DNA of 64,000 nt from Brevundimonas sp. LM2 (lineage in GTDB: Bacteria > Pseudomonadota > Alphaproteobacteria > Caulobacterales > Caulobacteraceae), in NCBI RefSeq assembly GCF_002002865.1, contig NZ_CP019508.1:2398501-2462500 (forward strand), given 5' to 3'. Made by a program: the position numbers and the translations under genes. Below the pieces are notes generated by a model. It did not search any database and was not told where the DNA came from. It saw only the letters and a program-made list of their open reading frames with translations. Positions 44,485 to 55,211 of this stretch are shown here, in pieces (position 1 is the first letter of the stretch; each line of letters opens with the position of its first letter).

Positions 44485-45435
44485 GTGACCGATCACGAGC
44501 CCGCCTCGCCCTACGCCACCGCTTCGCTGGGTCATCCGGCCGACGACCTGGCCGCCGCCTTCCAGATCGAGGGCTGGCCCGTGCGCGGCCGTCTGGTCCG
44601 GCTGGGCGATGCGATCGACACCATCCTGTCGGCCCATGCCTATCCCGAGCCCGTCGCCGCCCTGTTGGGCGAGGCCTGTGCCCTGGCGGCTCTGGTTGGT
44701 TCGGCGCTGAAGTTCGAGGGCCGGCTGATCGTCCAGGCCCAGGGCGACGGGCCCGTCCGCTACGTCGTCGCCGACTACGACACCGAAGGGCATCTGCGCG
44801 GCTATTGCCGGTTCGACGAGGCCGAGGTCGCCGAGGCGTCGAAGGGCTTCGTCCGGCCCGGAGCCCGGGCCCTGCTGGGCCAGGGCGTCTTCGTCATGAC
44901 CCTGGATCGCGGTCCTGACTTCGAGCGGACCCAGGGCATCACCCCGATCGAGGGCGAAAGCCTGTCGCTGGCGGCCGAGCACTATTTCGTCCAGTCCGAA
45001 CAGGTCCCGACCAAGGTGCATCTGGCGGTCGGCTCGGTGACCACCGAGACCGGTACGGCCTGGCGGGCCGGCGGGGCCCTGATCCAGTTGATCGCCGCCG
45101 ACGACGCGCGCGGCTCGACCGAGGAGGTCTGGGATCGTTCGCGCGCCCTGTTCCAGACCCTGGGCGACGACGAGCTGATCGACCCGACCATCACGCCGGA
45201 GACCCTGCTATTCCGCCTGTTCCACGAGGATGGCGTGCGGCTGGAAGACGCGCGGGCGCTGAAGGCCATCTGTCGCTGCTCGCCCGACCGCATTCAGTCG
45301 GTGCTGGGATCGTTCTCCGAAGCCGAACGGGCAGACATGGTCGAGCCGGACGGCAAGATCCACGTGACGTGCGAGTACTGCGCCAGCGTCTACAAGCTGG
45401 ACCCCGAGGCGTTGGCGGCGGAAGCGGAGTCATGA
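44485..45435 (+). CDS. hslO: Redox-regulated chaperone Hsp33
   Basis: 316 aa, GTG start. Hsp33 core with 'GDGPVRYVVADYDTEGHLRGYCR' and the C-terminal zinc switch CxC ('AICRC') plus CxxC ('TCEYC'). On oxidation zinc is lost and the chaperone is activated. The open frame extends far upstream but antisense to the SDR gene, so GTG 44485 before 'TDHEPASPYATASLG' is used; the start is the weakest part of the call. Confidence 0.93.
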   Translation: MTDHEPASPYATASLGHPADDLAAAFQIEGWPVRGRLVRLGDAIDTILSAHAYPEPVAALLGEACALAALVGSALKFEGRLIVQAQGDGPVRYVVADYDTEGHLRGYCRFDEAEVAEASKGFVRPGARALLGQGVFVMTLDRGPDFERTQGITPIEGESLSLAAEHYFVQSEQVPTKVHLAVGSVTTETGTAWRAGGALIQLIAADDARGSTEEVWDRSRALFQTLGDDELIDPTITPETLLFRLFHEDGVRLEDARALKAICRCSPDRIQSVLGSFSEAERADMVEPDGKIHVTCEYCASVYKLDPEALAAEAES

Positions 45436-45455
45436 GACGCTAGCGCATGGCCGCC

Positions 45456-45722
45456 ATGCGCAAGATCTAAATCGAGTTGCCGCAGCATCTCGCCGAGGAC
45501 ATCGACCGCCAGGTCGCGTCTGGCGATTTTACCGATCCGTCGGATGTCATCGCACACGCCTTGGAACACGCCGTTCGCATTGATCCCGTCATCGAGCATT
45601 GGCTGCGCACCGAGGTCTTGCCCACGATCGAACGGATCGAGCGGGACGGGCCTGCGAACTTGACGTCGGAACTGGTCTTCGGGGGCCTCAGAGAACGATA
45701 TCTGGCCCGCGACGCATCGTGA
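45456..45722 (+). pseudogene. ParD-like antitoxin with premature stop at codon 5
   Basis: Reading ATG 45456: MRKI, TAA (45468-45470), then IELPQHLAEDIDRQ and on to 'RERYLARDAS'. The N-terminus matches the beta strand of a ribbon-helix-helix ParD antitoxin with a stop in place of the expected Thr codon. Restart at TTG 45477 would lose the DNA-contacting strand. The rest of the frame is intact and overlaps the toxin by GTGA, as in functional modules. Confidence 0.75.
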
Positions 45723-46019
45723 TCCGTCACGTCGTCGCTTACGAGTAAGCGGCCAGATCAGACCTCTACGGCATTTATGCCTACATTGCGCGAGAAGCTG
45801 GCCTTGATGTCGCTGATAGCGTCATCGCGCGATTGCGTGACTACAGCGAACGGCTCGAACGCGCCGCAACGAGGGCGGGCCCGCAGCGATCTGAAGCCTG
45901 GGCTTCGCATGGTCGTATTCGAGAACTGCGTGACCATCGCCTACTTGATCGGCGATGGCCGGGTTGACGTCCTGAGATTTCTCTATCGCGGCAGATTGCT
46001 GCGACCAGAGCTGTTCTGA
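45719..46019 (+). pseudogene. ParE-like toxin with nonsense codon and frameshift
   Basis: GTG 45719 reads VIRHVVAYE, then TAA (45746-45748), then 'AARSDLYGIYAYIAREAGLDVADS' and '...RLRDYSERLER'. Around 45861-45865 the frame shifts and the ParE C-terminus resumes in another frame ('PQRGRARSDLKPGLRM', 'VVFENCVTIAYLIGDGRVDVLRFLYRGR'). Together these make a complete ParE/RelE-superfamily toxin with two inactivating lesions. Ends one base from the phoB stop on the other strand. Confidence 0.78.
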
Positions 46020-46020
46020 C

Positions 46021-46710
46021 CTACCCTTCCAGATCCAGCGAATAGCCCGCCGAGCGAACGGTCCGGATCGGGTTGGCGCTTTCCTCGACGTTCAGCGCCT
46101 TGCGCAGCCGGCCGACGTGGACGTCGACGGTGCGGGCCTCGACATAGACGTCGGAGCCCCAGACGGCGTCCAGCAACTGCTCGCGGCTGAAGACCCGGCC
46201 CGGGTGGCGCATGAAATGGTCCAGCAGACGGAACTCGGTCGGCCCCAGATGGACCTCCTTGCCCGAGCGGCGGACGCGGTGGGCGACGCGGTCGATGACG
46301 ATGTCGCCGTGACCCACGCGGTCGTCGGCGAGGCCCGGCCGGATGCGGCGTAGCACGGCGCGGATGCGGGCGATCAGCTCGGTCATGGAGAAAGGCTTGG
46401 TCAGATAGTCGTCGGCACCGGTGTCAAGGCCGCGCACACGGTCCGATTCCTCGCCCCGCGCCGTCAGCATGATGACCGGCAGGTTGCGGGTTTCGGGGCG
46501 ACCCCGAAGACGGCGGCAGACCTCGATGCCCGAGACCTTGGGCAGCATCCAGTCCAGCAGGACCAGGTCCGGCTGGCGCTCGTCGATCTGGACCAGCCCC
46601 TCCTCGCCATCGGCGGCGACGACGACGTCGTAACCCTCCTTTTCGAGGTTGTACTGAAGCAGGGTCGCCAGGGCGTCCTCGTCTTCCATCACCAGGATAT
46701 AGGGCTGCAT
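46021..46710 (-). CDS. phoB: Phosphate regulon response regulator PhoB
   Basis: 229 aa. Receiver domain with Asp53 ('VLLDWMLP'), Thr82-region 'IMLTARGEE' and Lys in 'DDYLTKPFS', then an OmpR-type winged helix ('LGPTEFRLLDHFMRHPGRVFSREQLLDAVWG', 'VEARTVDVHVGRLRKAL'). Activates genes with Pho boxes under phosphate limitation. Last gene of the phoR-pst-phoU-phoB run. Confidence 0.96.
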   Translation of the reverse strand: MQPYILVMEDEDALATLLQYNLEKEGYDVVVAADGEEGLVQIDERQPDLVLLDWMLPKVSGIEVCRRLRGRPETRNLPVIMLTARGEESDRVRGLDTGADDYLTKPFSMTELIARIRAVLRRIRPGLADDRVGHGDIVIDRVAHRVRRSGKEVHLGPTEFRLLDHFMRHPGRVFSREQLLDAVWGSDVYVEARTVDVHVGRLRKALNVEESANPIRTVRSAGYSLDLEG

Positions 46711-46735
46711 GTCGTGGTCTCCGTCGGCTCAGGCG

Positions 46736-47476
46736 TCAGGTCGCGGGGGGCGGGGTCGTCAGATAACTGGTGTCCGCATCCCAGTCTCCGGGCGAAGGCG
46801 TCCAGCGCGGCCGCTCCCCCGTCATCTCGTCGCCGGTGATCTCGTAATGGATGACCTCGGCGATATTGGTGGCGTGATCGCCGATCCGTTCCAGGTTCTT
46901 GGCCATGAAGAGCAGATGGGTGCAGGCGCTGATCGTGCGCGGGTCGCCCATCATGTAGGTCAGCAACTCGCGGAACAGGGCGTTGTAGTGCTCGTCGACC
47001 TCGTCGTCGGAGGCCCAGACCGCCATAGCCCGGTCGATCTCGGAGGCAGTATAGGCGTCCAGCACGTCGCGCAGCCGCATCGACACCAGCTTGCCCATCC
47101 GCTCGATCGAGCGGGTCAGGGGCTGCATCGGCTCGGTCTCGGCCAGGCTGAGCGCCCGCTTGGCGATGTTCTTGGCCAGGTCCCCGGTGCGTTCCAGATC
47201 GGTCGCCAGCTTCATCGCCGACAGGGTCTTGCGGAGGTCGGAAGCGACCGGCTGGCGCAGCGCGATCAGGCGGATGGCCTTCTTCTCGATGTCGCGGTGC
47301 ATGGCGTCCAGCTTGACGTCCCGCTCGACGACGGCGCGGGCCAAAGCGATGTCGCGACGCGCGACGGAGTCGACCGCATCCGCCACCTGAGCCTCGGCGA
47401 GGCCGCCCATGCGGGCGACCTCGGCGGTCAGTTGGTTCAGTTCGTCGCCGTAAGCCTTGACCGTATGCTGGTTCAA
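46736..47476 (-). CDS. phoU: Phosphate signalling protein PhoU
   Basis: 246 aa. Two PhoU helical repeats with the metal-binding pattern '[21 protein letters not shown]' and '[21 protein letters not shown]'. Links the Pst transporter to PhoR, keeping the regulon off when phosphate is plentiful. Start is TTG 47476, which shares TTGA with the pstB stop; no ATG or GTG lies nearer and this start gives the conserved N-terminus '[13 protein letters not shown]'. Confidence 0.93.
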   Translation of the reverse strand: MNQHTVKAYGDELNQLTAEVARMGGLAEAQVADAVDSVARRDIALARAVVERDVKLDAMHRDIEKKAIRLIALRQPVASDLRKTLSAMKLATDLERTGDLAKNIAKRALSLAETEPMQPLTRSIERMGKLVSMRLRDVLDAYTASEIDRAMAVWASDDEVDEHYNALFRELLTYMMGDPRTISACTHLLFMAKNLERIGDHATNIAEVIHYEITGDEMTGERPRWTPSPGDWDADTSYLTTPPPAT

Positions 47477-48447
47477 CCGAAGCGTCCCGTGATGTAGTCC
47501 AGCGTGCGCCGTTCCCGGGGATTCGTGAAGATTTCTTCGGTCGGTCCGGTCTCGACCAGGCGGCCGAGGTGGAAGAAGGCCGTGCGCTGCGACACCCGGG
47601 CGGCCTGGGCCATCGAATGGGTGACGATGACGATGCAGTAGCGTTCGCGCAGCTCGTCGATCAGCTCCTCGATCCGCGCCGTGGCGATGGGGTCCAGGGC
47701 CGAGCAGGGCTCGTCCATCAGGATGACTTCGGGATTGACCGCGATGGCTCGGGCGATGACCAGACGCTGCTGCTGACCGCCCGAGAGGCCGGTGCCGGCG
47801 GAGTGCAGGCGGTCGGCGACCTCGTCCCACAGGCCCGCCTTCTTCAGCGAGCTCTCGACGATGGCGTCCAGCTCGGCCTTCGACGTCGTCAGGCCATGGA
47901 TTTTCGGGCCGTAGGCGACGTTCTCATAGATGGTCTTGGGAAAGGGGTTCGGCTTCTGGAACACCATGCCGACCTGGGCGCGCAGCAGCACCGGGTCGAC
48001 CGATCGGGCGTTGATGTCCTGATCGTCCATCAGGATCTGGCCGGTGACCTTGGCCCCCTGGATGGTGTCGTTCATCCGGTTGATGGTGCGCAGGAATGTC
48101 GACTTGCCACAGCCCGACGGGCCGATGAAGGCGGTGACCGTCTTGTCGGGAATGTCCAGGCTGACGTCGAACAGGGCCTGTTTGTCGCCGTAAAAGACCG
48201 AGACGTCGCGGGCGGCGATCTTGGTCGGACCGGCCGGGGCGGCCGGCGACTTCACCGGCGGCACGCGACCGGCCAGGGCTCCGCCCGTCTCCGGTTGAGG
48301 CGTCAGCATCGATTCGTCGGAGGACGTGTCCGCCTTCGACGACGTCGCCGCGGACGGCAGGACCTGGCCGCCCATCATCGGAACGGCGGTCGGGTCGGCG
48401 GGGCCGCCCTCACGGCCATCGGGCGCGCGGAAGAAGGGGAATTTCAT
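47473..48447 (-). CDS. pstB: Phosphate ABC transporter ATP-binding protein PstB
   Basis: 324 aa. Walker A 'GPSGCGKST', '[22 protein letters not shown]', signature 'LSGGQQQR', Walker B '[13 protein letters not shown]'. The ABC domain starts at about residue 76; the preceding Ser/Pro/Ala-rich extension is not part of the usual 250-260 aa protein and is probably disordered. An internal start is possible but the ATG at 48447 directly follows pstA by 4 bp. Confidence 0.94.
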   Translation of the reverse strand: MKFPFFRAPDGREGGPADPTAVPMMGGQVLPSAATSSKADTSSDESMLTPQPETGGALAGRVPPVKSPAAPAGPTKIAARDVSVFYGDKQALFDVSLDIPDKTVTAFIGPSGCGKSTFLRTINRMNDTIQGAKVTGQILMDDQDINARSVDPVLLRAQVGMVFQKPNPFPKTIYENVAYGPKIHGLTTSKAELDAIVESSLKKAGLWDEVADRLHSAGTGLSGGQQQRLVIARAIAVNPEVILMDEPCSALDPIATARIEELIDELRERYCIVIVTHSMAQAARVSQRTAFFHLGRLVETGPTEEIFTNPRERRTLDYITGRFG

Positions 48448-48451
48448 TGTC

Positions 48452-49747
48452 TTACCACCGGCGTTCGAAGCGCCGACGCAGCAGGATGGCGGCGGCGTTC
48501 ATGACGATCATGAAGGCGAGGAGAACCAGGATGGCCGCGGCCGTCCGTTCGTGGAAGGCGCGCTCGGACGCGTTCTCCCAGATATAGACCAGGGACGGCA
48601 GGGCCCCGGTCGGCTCCGTCAGGGAGCTTGGAATGCCGGGCACGAAGCTGACCATGCCGATCAGCAGCAGGGGCGCGGTCTCGCCCAGGGCATGGGCCAT
48701 GGAGATGATGGTGCCGGTCAGGACGCCGGGCATGGCCAGGGGCAGGACGTGATGGAACACGGTCTGGGTCCGGCTGGCCCCCATGGCCAGGGCGGCCTCG
48801 CGGATGGAGGGGGGCACGGCCTTCAGGGCCGACCGGGTGGCGATGATGATGGTCGGCAAGGCCATCAGGGCCAGAACCAGTCCGCCCACCAGGGGCGAGG
48901 AGCGCGGCAGATGGGCCCAGTTAATGAACAGGGCCACGCCCAGCAGCCCATAGACGATCGACGGCACGGCCGCGAGGTTGTTGATATTGACCTCGATCAG
49001 GTCGGTGATCCGGCCCTTGCGGGCGAACTCTTCCAGATAGACGGCCGCCCCGACGCCGAGGGGAATGGCCAGGCTGGCGGTGACCAGCAGCATCAGGGCG
49101 GACCCGACCAGGGCCCCCAGCACGCCGGCCAGTTCCGGCTCGGTCGAGTCGCCATTGGTGAACAGCAGGGTGTTGAAGCTGGTGGACACCGCCCCGTCAC
49201 GCTTCAGACCGTCCAGCCAGTCCATCTGCTGATTGGTGACCCGGCGCTGGTCGGCGGGGATGTCCCGGGTCAGTTCGCCCTTGTAGTAGAGGTCGGCCTC
49301 GTCGGAGACCGGCGCGGTGACCTGGACGGTCTGGCCGATGAGGGCGGGATTCTCGCGAATGAGGTCCGCGGCGCGGAACTTGAGCTCCGACGACAGCAGA
49401 GCGCGATAGGCGGTGTTGAGGCTGCCGCTCGCGTCGTCGGTGATGCCCATCCGAGTCAGCGACTGCTGGGCCACCATCTGCTGGAAATTGGTGCCTTGGG
49501 GATAGGCGCGATCGATGCGGGCCGGGTCCATATAGACCGGCACCGTGATCTCGTTGGCATAAAAGGCCGTGTGTCCCTGCTCGATGATGCGGGCCAGCAG
49601 CAGCAGCAAGAAGCCGACCGCCACCGAGATGGCCAGCAGGCCGTACAGCTTGAACCGGCCTTCGCGAGCATAGCGCGCCTTGAGCCCGCGCTTCAGCAGG
49701 CTGTCGCGCTCGCCAGTGGCCAGGGTGTCGGGGGTGGCCTCAGTCAT
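48452..49747 (-). CDS. pstA: Phosphate ABC transporter permease PstA
   Basis: 431 aa. One N-terminal helix, a large periplasmic segment (about residues 60-190), then the permease core with '[34 protein letters not shown]' and the ATPase-contact loop '[30 protein letters not shown]'. Larger than E. coli PstA (296 aa), as usual in Caulobacterales. ATG overlaps pstC by 8 bases. Confidence 0.94.
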   Translation of the reverse strand: MTEATPDTLATGERDSLLKRGLKARYAREGRFKLYGLLAISVAVGFLLLLLARIIEQGHTAFYANEITVPVYMDPARIDRAYPQGTNFQQMVAQQSLTRMGITDDASGSLNTAYRALLSSELKFRAADLIRENPALIGQTVQVTAPVSDEADLYYKGELTRDIPADQRRVTNQQMDWLDGLKRDGAVSTSFNTLLFTNGDSTEPELAGVLGALVGSALMLLVTASLAIPLGVGAAVYLEEFARKGRITDLIEVNINNLAAVPSIVYGLLGVALFINWAHLPRSSPLVGGLVLALMALPTIIIATRSALKAVPPSIREAALAMGASRTQTVFHHVLPLAMPGVLTGTIISMAHALGETAPLLLIGMVSFVPGIPSSLTEPTGALPSLVYIWENASERAFHERTAAAILVLLAFMIVMNAAAILLRRRFERRW

Positions 49748-51182
49748 ACTGTTCCCGATAGGTCTGGACGATGCGCTGGGCGACGATGTTGAGCATCAGG
49801 GTCACCAGGAACAGGGTCAGGCCGAGGCCGAAGGCGGCCAGGGTCTTGGGACTGTCGAACTCCTGGTCGCCAGTCAGCAGGGTGACGATCTGGACCGTCA
49901 CCGTGGTGACGGTGTCGAGCGGGTTGAGCGTCAGATTGGCCGCCAGGCCCGCGGCCATGGTCACGATCATGGTCTCGCCGATGGCGCGCGACATGGCCAG
50001 CAGCAGGGCCCCGGCGATGCCCGGCAGGGCGGCGGGCAGCAGGACCCGCTTGACGGTCTCCGACTTGGTCGCCCCCATGGCATAGGAGCCGTCGCGCAGC
50101 GACTGGGGCACGGCGTTGATGATGTCGTCCGACAGCGACGAGACGAAGGGGATCAGCATGATGCCCATCACCGCCCCGGCGACCAGGGCCATCTGGTTCT
50201 GGACCAGCATCAGGTACTGGCCGATCCCGTCCAGTGGGCCGCCGACCAGCAGGGCCCCGATGCCGTTGAAGAATTCGCGGAAGGCCGGCCCCACGGTCAG
50301 GGCGGCGAAGAAGCCGTAGACCACGGTCGGGACCCCGGCCAGGATCTCCAGCAGCGGCTTGACGATTCCGCGTGACAGGCTGCTGGCGTATTCCGACAGA
50401 TAGATGGCCGAGAACAGGCCGACCGGCGCGGCCACCGCCATGGCGATCAGCATGATCAGGAAGGTGCCGGCGAACAGGGGCACGGCCCCGAACGCCCCTG
50501 TTGACCCAACCTGATCGGCGCGGATGGCGATCTGCGGGCTCCACTGGGTGCCGAAGAGGAACTCGGTCACGGGCACGGTCTGGAAGAAGCGCAAGCTGTC
50601 CCACAACAGCGAGAAGACGATGCCGACCGTGGTCAGGATGGCCACCGCCGAACAGGCGAGCAGCAGGCCCCCTATCCATCCTTCGACCCGGTTTCGGGCC
50701 CGCAGCGTCGGCTTGATCTGGCCGAAGGCGAACAGCCCGCCCATGATCGCCGCGAGGACGGCGGCCACGACCGCGCCCCAGACCAGGGTGGCATGGATAC
50801 GGGCGGTCCGGGCCGCCTCGGTCACCAGGGCCTGACCCAGTTCGCCGGGCCAGGCCTGCAGCGCCCGGCCGCCCTCGCCCACGGCCCGCGCGTCGCTCAT
50901 GAACGCTTCGCGGCGGAAGGGTTCCAGGGCGGTGACGACGTCGGGAGAGCCCGCGGCGATCAGGCTGTGCTCGATCGGGGCGGAGAAGATGCCGGCGGCG
51001 ATGACCACGACCAGCGCCGGAACCGCGACCCAGATCAGGGCGTAGTAGCCGTGCTGTTCAGGGCGCGAATGCGGCTTGTCCCGCTTCGGAAGGCCGCGCG
51101 CAAGCGTCTGGGCCCGGGCGCGACCCAGGCCATAGGCGATCGCCGCCAGGACGGCCAGCACGGGGAGAAGGAACCAGATCAT
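49740..51182 (-). CDS. pstC: Phosphate ABC transporter permease PstC
   Basis: 480 aa from ATG 51182. Extended N-terminal region with two or three helices and a periplasmic segment, then the PstC core 'YLSEYASSLSRGIVKPLLEILAGVPTVVYGFFA' and 'AVPQSLRDGSYAMGATKSETVKRVLLPAALPG'. Heterodimer with PstA. The frame runs 17 codons further upstream but these residues do not resemble the family. A likely Pho box lies about 105 bp upstream. No pstS is adjacent. Confidence 0.94.
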   Translation of the reverse strand: MIWFLLPVLAVLAAIAYGLGRARAQTLARGLPKRDKPHSRPEQHGYYALIWVAVPALVVVIAAGIFSAPIEHSLIAAGSPDVVTALEPFRREAFMSDARAVGEGGRALQAWPGELGQALVTEAARTARIHATLVWGAVVAAVLAAIMGGLFAFGQIKPTLRARNRVEGWIGGLLLACSAVAILTTVGIVFSLLWDSLRFFQTVPVTEFLFGTQWSPQIAIRADQVGSTGAFGAVPLFAGTFLIMLIAMAVAAPVGLFSAIYLSEYASSLSRGIVKPLLEILAGVPTVVYGFFAALTVGPAFREFFNGIGALLVGGPLDGIGQYLMLVQNQMALVAGAVMGIMLIPFVSSLSDDIINAVPQSLRDGSYAMGATKSETVKRVLLPAALPGIAGALLLAMSRAIGETMIVTMAAGLAANLTLNPLDTVTTVTVQIVTLLTGDQEFDSPKTLAAFGLGLTLFLVTLMLNIVAQRIVQTYREQYD

Positions 51183-51285
51183 TGTGCCCCAGACACCGAA
51201 CTCTGGACCGGAGGCTCCAGAATCAGACCGCACCGAGGATCGGCGCGGATTGGGGCGGAAACTGCCCTCGGATGGTCAGCGGATT

Positions 51286-51303
51286 ACGACGCAAGCATGA
51301 CAG
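51286..51303 (-). promoter_or_regulatory. Candidate Pho box upstream of pstC
   Basis: Minus strand CTGTCAT, 4-bp spacer GCTT, GCGTCGT. The first 7-mer is a perfect Pho half-site; the second matches 4 of 7. Position about 104 bp before the pstC ATG and between phoR and pstC fits PhoB control, but the second half is weak. Confidence 0.4.
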
Positions 51304-51339
51304 TTCTGCAACGGCGTAGCCAGCCGGCGCGAAATGCGG

Positions 51340-52737
51340 TCAGGCCGCCCGAACCTCGGGCCGCGACCGCTCCTGGACCAGCGGAAAATAGGCCGTGAAT
51401 AGAGCGCCTTCGCCCGGAGAGCTCTCGACGATCAGCCCGCCGCGGTGGCGGTTGACGATGTGCTTCACAATCGCGAGGCCGAGCCCTGTGCCGGCCCGTT
51501 CCCCGCTCTTCTGACCCTCGACGCGGTAGAACCGCTCGGTCAGGCGCGGCAGATGCTCGCGCGCCATGCCCGGGCCGTGATCCCGAACCGTGATGGCGGC
51601 ATAGCGGACGCCGACCTCCCGATCGGGCGTCAGCAATGACAGGCGGGTGGCTCCGGGCATCCGCGCGCGGGTTGCGCCATCGGCGTCCAGGTCGACGGCA
51701 AGGCCGATCTCCACCGCCGCCCCCGGGGTGGAGTATTTGATCGCGTTGTCGGTCAGGTTCTGGATCACCTGCACGATCTCGTCGCGGTCCCCGGTGATGC
51801 GGGCCTCGCTGGCCACGTCCAGATGGATCGACACCCCCCGGTCCTGGGAGAGGACGCTGAGCGCATCGACGACGTCGGCCGCGGCCCGGCCCAGGTCGAT
51901 GCGGCCGGACGGCGGGATGTGTTCGTTCAGCTCGATCCGGCTCAGCGACAGAAGGTCGGCGACGAGGCGGCTCATGCGATTGGCCTGGGCCGCCATGATG
52001 TCCAGGAATCGGTCCCGGGCCGCGGGATCGTCGCGGGCGTGTCCCTTCAGCGTCTCGATGAAGCCGCTCAGGGAGGCCAGGGGGGTGCGCAGCTCGTGGC
52101 TGGCGTTGGCCAGGAAGTCGACGCGCATCAGCTCCATCCGGCGCACGTCGGTCTCGTCGCGCAGTCCCAGAAGCGCCAGGGGTGCCCCCTCGGGGGCCGG
52201 CAGGGGACGGACCCAGGCCTTCCAGTGCCGGGTACGGGCGCCACCCGCCGCATAGTCGGTCGTGCGGCTGACGCCGCCGAACAGGGCCTCGTCGACCGCC
52301 TCGAGCACATTGGGGTCCCGCATCGCCGAAACCAGCAGCATGCCCTCGCGCGGCACCCGCAGGACCTCGCGGGCCGCACGGTTGGCCAGCACGATGCGGC
52401 GACCGGCGATGTCGTCCGCCTCGCCGCCGCTGATGATGAGAACGGGGTCGTCCAGCGCCTCGAACACACTGTCCAGCAGCCGCCCGTCATCCAGACCGCC
52501 GGTCGCCTGCGGCGCTTGCGCGCTCGCCGTCGGATCGATCGTGGGGGCCTGTCGACTGCCGAGCCAGGTCACGAGGGCGACGACGGCCGCGCCGCCCACC
52601 AGCCAGATGGAGATGTCGGGCCGGGCGGCGGCGATCACCAGCATGATGATGACCGCGATGCCGCCGGTGGTCCCGGCGGTCCACAGGCGCGAGGACGGCA
52701 GCGGGGCGACGGGGGATGGCGAATCGTCAAACGGCAT
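51340..52737 (-). CDS. phoR: Phosphate regulon sensor histidine kinase PhoR
   Basis: 465 aa. Two hydrophobic N-terminal segments (about residues 22-55), a PAS-like domain ('LDDPVLIISGG'), HisKA with the phospho-His in 'FLANASHELRTPLASLSGF', and HATPase motifs 'NLTDNAIKYS', 'VRDHGPGMA', '[18 protein letters not shown]'. Phosphorylates PhoB when phosphate is scarce. ATG 52737 preferred to the TTG at 52773. First gene of the cluster. Confidence 0.94.
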   Translation of the reverse strand: MPFDDSPSPVAPLPSSRLWTAGTTGGIAVIIMLVIAAARPDISIWLVGGAAVVALVTWLGSRQAPTIDPTASAQAPQATGGLDDGRLLDSVFEALDDPVLIISGGEADDIAGRRIVLANRAAREVLRVPREGMLLVSAMRDPNVLEAVDEALFGGVSRTTDYAAGGARTRHWKAWVRPLPAPEGAPLALLGLRDETDVRRMELMRVDFLANASHELRTPLASLSGFIETLKGHARDDPAARDRFLDIMAAQANRMSRLVADLLSLSRIELNEHIPPSGRIDLGRAAADVVDALSVLSQDRGVSIHLDVASEARITGDRDEIVQVIQNLTDNAIKYSTPGAAVEIGLAVDLDADGATRARMPGATRLSLLTPDREVGVRYAAITVRDHGPGMAREHLPRLTERFYRVEGQKSGERAGTGLGLAIVKHIVNRHRGGLIVESSPGEGALFTAYFPLVQERSRPEVRAA

Positions 52738-52911
52738 TTCGGTCGGGTGCAACCTGATCTGGACCGTCCGCAACGCCGGCTGGCCGAATCTGCCTTAGCA
52801 TCATCCGACCACGGCATGATGACGAACACGGGTATCGCGAAGCTATAGTTTGTCACATTCGACCGGTTTTTTTACCTTTCCCTGCCAAGGCTCCTCCATC
52901 GTTTCGGGGAA

Positions 52912-55206
52912 GTGGCCTTGCAGTGGATCGTGAACGGCCTGACGGGACTGCATGACGGGCGGCTGATGCTGCTGGCCCTGACCGTTTGCGTCACCGGTAC
53001 GTCCACGACCTTCAACCTGGTCAGCATGGCCGATCGCTCGTCCGGACGGCGGCGCAGTGCCTTGGCCGCCCTGGCCGGCGTCGTCGCCGGGCTGTCCATC
53101 TGGGCCACGCACTTCCTGGCCATGCTGGGATACCGGTTTCCTCAGGCCGTCCACTATCAGGCCGGCGAGACCCTGGCGTCGCTCGCCCTCGTGATCGTCG
53201 CCATGACCCTGGGCGCGTGCGCGGTCCTGAAGGACAAGTCACGGGCGGCTCGCCTGCTGACCGCCGCCGTGACAGCCTTCAGCATGACGGCCATGCATTT
53301 CATCGGCATGGCGGCGGTGCGCATCGACGGTCATGTGCTGACCTGGGATCCGGTCGGCGTCGCGGCCGCGGTCTCGCTCAGCGTCGCCGCGGCGCTCTGC
53401 CCCGCCCTGTGGAGCCGGAAGCACCTGCGGCGTTGGCGCATCCTGGCGAATACGGCGTTCTCCACGCTGAGCGTCGTCATCCTGCATTTCGGGTCCATGG
53501 CGGCGCTGCGCGTCGTGGCGGACACCGGCGCGACGGCCCCCACGACCACGATCAGCGAGAGCGGACTGATGCTCTGGGTGGTCGGCGGCGTCACCCTGGT
53601 GGTGGGCGTCGCGGCCATCATCACGGGCATGGGCTTGTGGAGCCGCAGGACCTCGCTGTCGCAACTGCGCGAGGCCATAGACACCATGCCGGACGGGCTG
53701 GGCTTCTACGACGCCAATGACCGCCTGGTCATCTGGAATGCCCGGTATTCGGAAGTGAACGCAGAACTGGCCAGCGCGCTGAAGGTCGGGGTGCGGTTCC
53801 GCGAGATGCTGCAGATGGGCATCGACCAGGGCCTCTATCCCGAGGCCGTCGGGCGGGAACAGGCCTGGCTGGAAGAGCGGCTGGCCGCCCGCGGACGCCT
53901 CTCGAACACGTTGGAGCAGGAGATCGCCGGCCAGCGCTGGCTGCGCGTCCAGGACCGCCGTACGGCCCAGGGCGGGGTGGTGACGGTGGTCAACGACATT
54001 ACCGACCTGAAGCACGACGCCCAGGCTCTGGCGGAAGCCCGCGACGCGGCCGAGGCGGCCAATCGCGCCAAGTCCGAGTTCCTGGCCAATATGAGCCATG
54101 AGATCCGCACGCCGCTGAACGGTGTCATCGGCCTGACCCAGGCCCTGGCGCGGACGGCGCTGGCCGACGATCAGCGCGAGATGCTGGATCTGATCCAGTC
54201 GTCGGGACACACACTGCAGACCCTGTTGAGCGACATTCTGGACCTGGCCCGGGTCGAGTCGGGCCGGCTCGAGATCGCCGATGAGCCCTTCAACCTGGCG
54301 CGCGCGGTGAACGACGCGGCCCACCTCTATGCCGCCCCGGCCGCGGACAAGGGCCTGCAGTTCTTCGTCGAGATCGAGCCTGCGGCCGCCGTCTGGGTCC
54401 GGGGGGACGTGGTGCGGCTGAAACAGGTGCTGACCAACCTGGTATCGAACGCGGTCAAGTTCACCAGCACGGGATTCGTCAGCCTGACTGCCGGCTTAGG
54501 TCACGACCGCACCGGGGCCGCCATCCTGCGCTTCACCGTCGAGGACACCGGGGTCGGCTTCGACTCCGAGGCCAAGGATCGGCTGTTCAACCGGTTCGAA
54601 CAGGCCGACGGCACCATCACCCGCCGGTTCGGGGGCACCGGCCTGGGCCTGGCCATCTGTCGGCAGCTGGCCGGCATGATGGGGGGCGATCTCGACTGCG
54701 AAAGCGAGGCCGGGGGCGGATCGGCCTTCATCCTGACCCTGCCGATGGTCCCGGCCGACGCCCCTTCGGCGCCGAAGCCGTCGAGCGCCGAGGTGTCTGA
54801 CACGATAGGGCCGAGGATCCGGGTGCTGCTGGCCGACGACCATCCGACCAACCGCAAGGTCGTGGAGCTGATCCTGGGGTCCGCGCCGGTCGACCTGGTC
54901 TCGGTCGCGGACGGTGCCGAAGCCCTGGCCATGGCCATGGCCCAGCCCTTCGACCTGATCCTGATGGACATGCAGATGCCGGTGATGGACGGCCTGACCG
55001 CCGTGCGCGAAATCCGGCGGCACGAGGTAGCGACGACGGCTTCACGCACACCGATCGTCATGCTGACCGCCAATGCCCTGCCCGAGCATATCGCGGCCGG
55101 CCAGGCGGCCGGAGCCGACCGGCATCTGTCCAAGCCCTTCGACGCAGCCGAACTGCTGAGCCTGGTCAGCGCGCTCGGCGGCGAGAGACGCGCCCTCGCC
55201 GCCTGA
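52912..55206 (+). CDS. MHYT-domain hybrid sensor histidine kinase
   Basis: 764 aa, GTG start. Residues 1-245 are an MHYT sensor: seven-helix unit with repeated Met-His pairs ('[13 protein letters not shown]', '[13 protein letters not shown]', '[12 protein letters not shown]') thought to bind copper and sense O2, CO or NO. Then a PAS domain (about 260-365), HisKA ('[19 protein letters not shown]'), HATPase ('[10 protein letters not shown]', '[12 protein letters not shown]') and a receiver domain with Asp in '[14 protein letters not shown]'. Divergent from phoR. Needs an Hpt relay; no partner gene is adjacent. Confidence 0.92.
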   Translation: MALQWIVNGLTGLHDGRLMLLALTVCVTGTSTTFNLVSMADRSSGRRRSALAALAGVVAGLSIWATHFLAMLGYRFPQAVHYQAGETLASLALVIVAMTLGACAVLKDKSRAARLLTAAVTAFSMTAMHFIGMAAVRIDGHVLTWDPVGVAAAVSLSVAAALCPALWSRKHLRRWRILANTAFSTLSVVILHFGSMAALRVVADTGATAPTTTISESGLMLWVVGGVTLVVGVAAIITGMGLWSRRTSLSQLREAIDTMPDGLGFYDANDRLVIWNARYSEVNAELASALKVGVRFREMLQMGIDQGLYPEAVGREQAWLEERLAARGRLSNTLEQEIAGQRWLRVQDRRTAQGGVVTVVNDITDLKHDAQALAEARDAAEAANRAKSEFLANMSHEIRTPLNGVIGLTQALARTALADDQREMLDLIQSSGHTLQTLLSDILDLARVESGRLEIADEPFNLARAVNDAAHLYAAPAADKGLQFFVEIEPAAAVWVRGDVVRLKQVLTNLVSNAVKFTSTGFVSLTAGLGHDRTGAAILRFTVEDTGVGFDSEAKDRLFNRFEQADGTITRRFGGTGLGLAICRQLAGMMGGDLDCESEAGGGSAFILTLPMVPADAPSAPKPSSAEVSDTIGPRIRVLLADDHPTNRKVVELILGSAPVDLVSVADGAEALAMAMAQPFDLILMDMQMPVMDGLTAVREIRRHEVATTASRTPIVMLTANALPEHIAAGQAAGADRHLSKPFDAAELLSLVSALGGERRALAA

Positions 55207-55211
55207 ACCGC

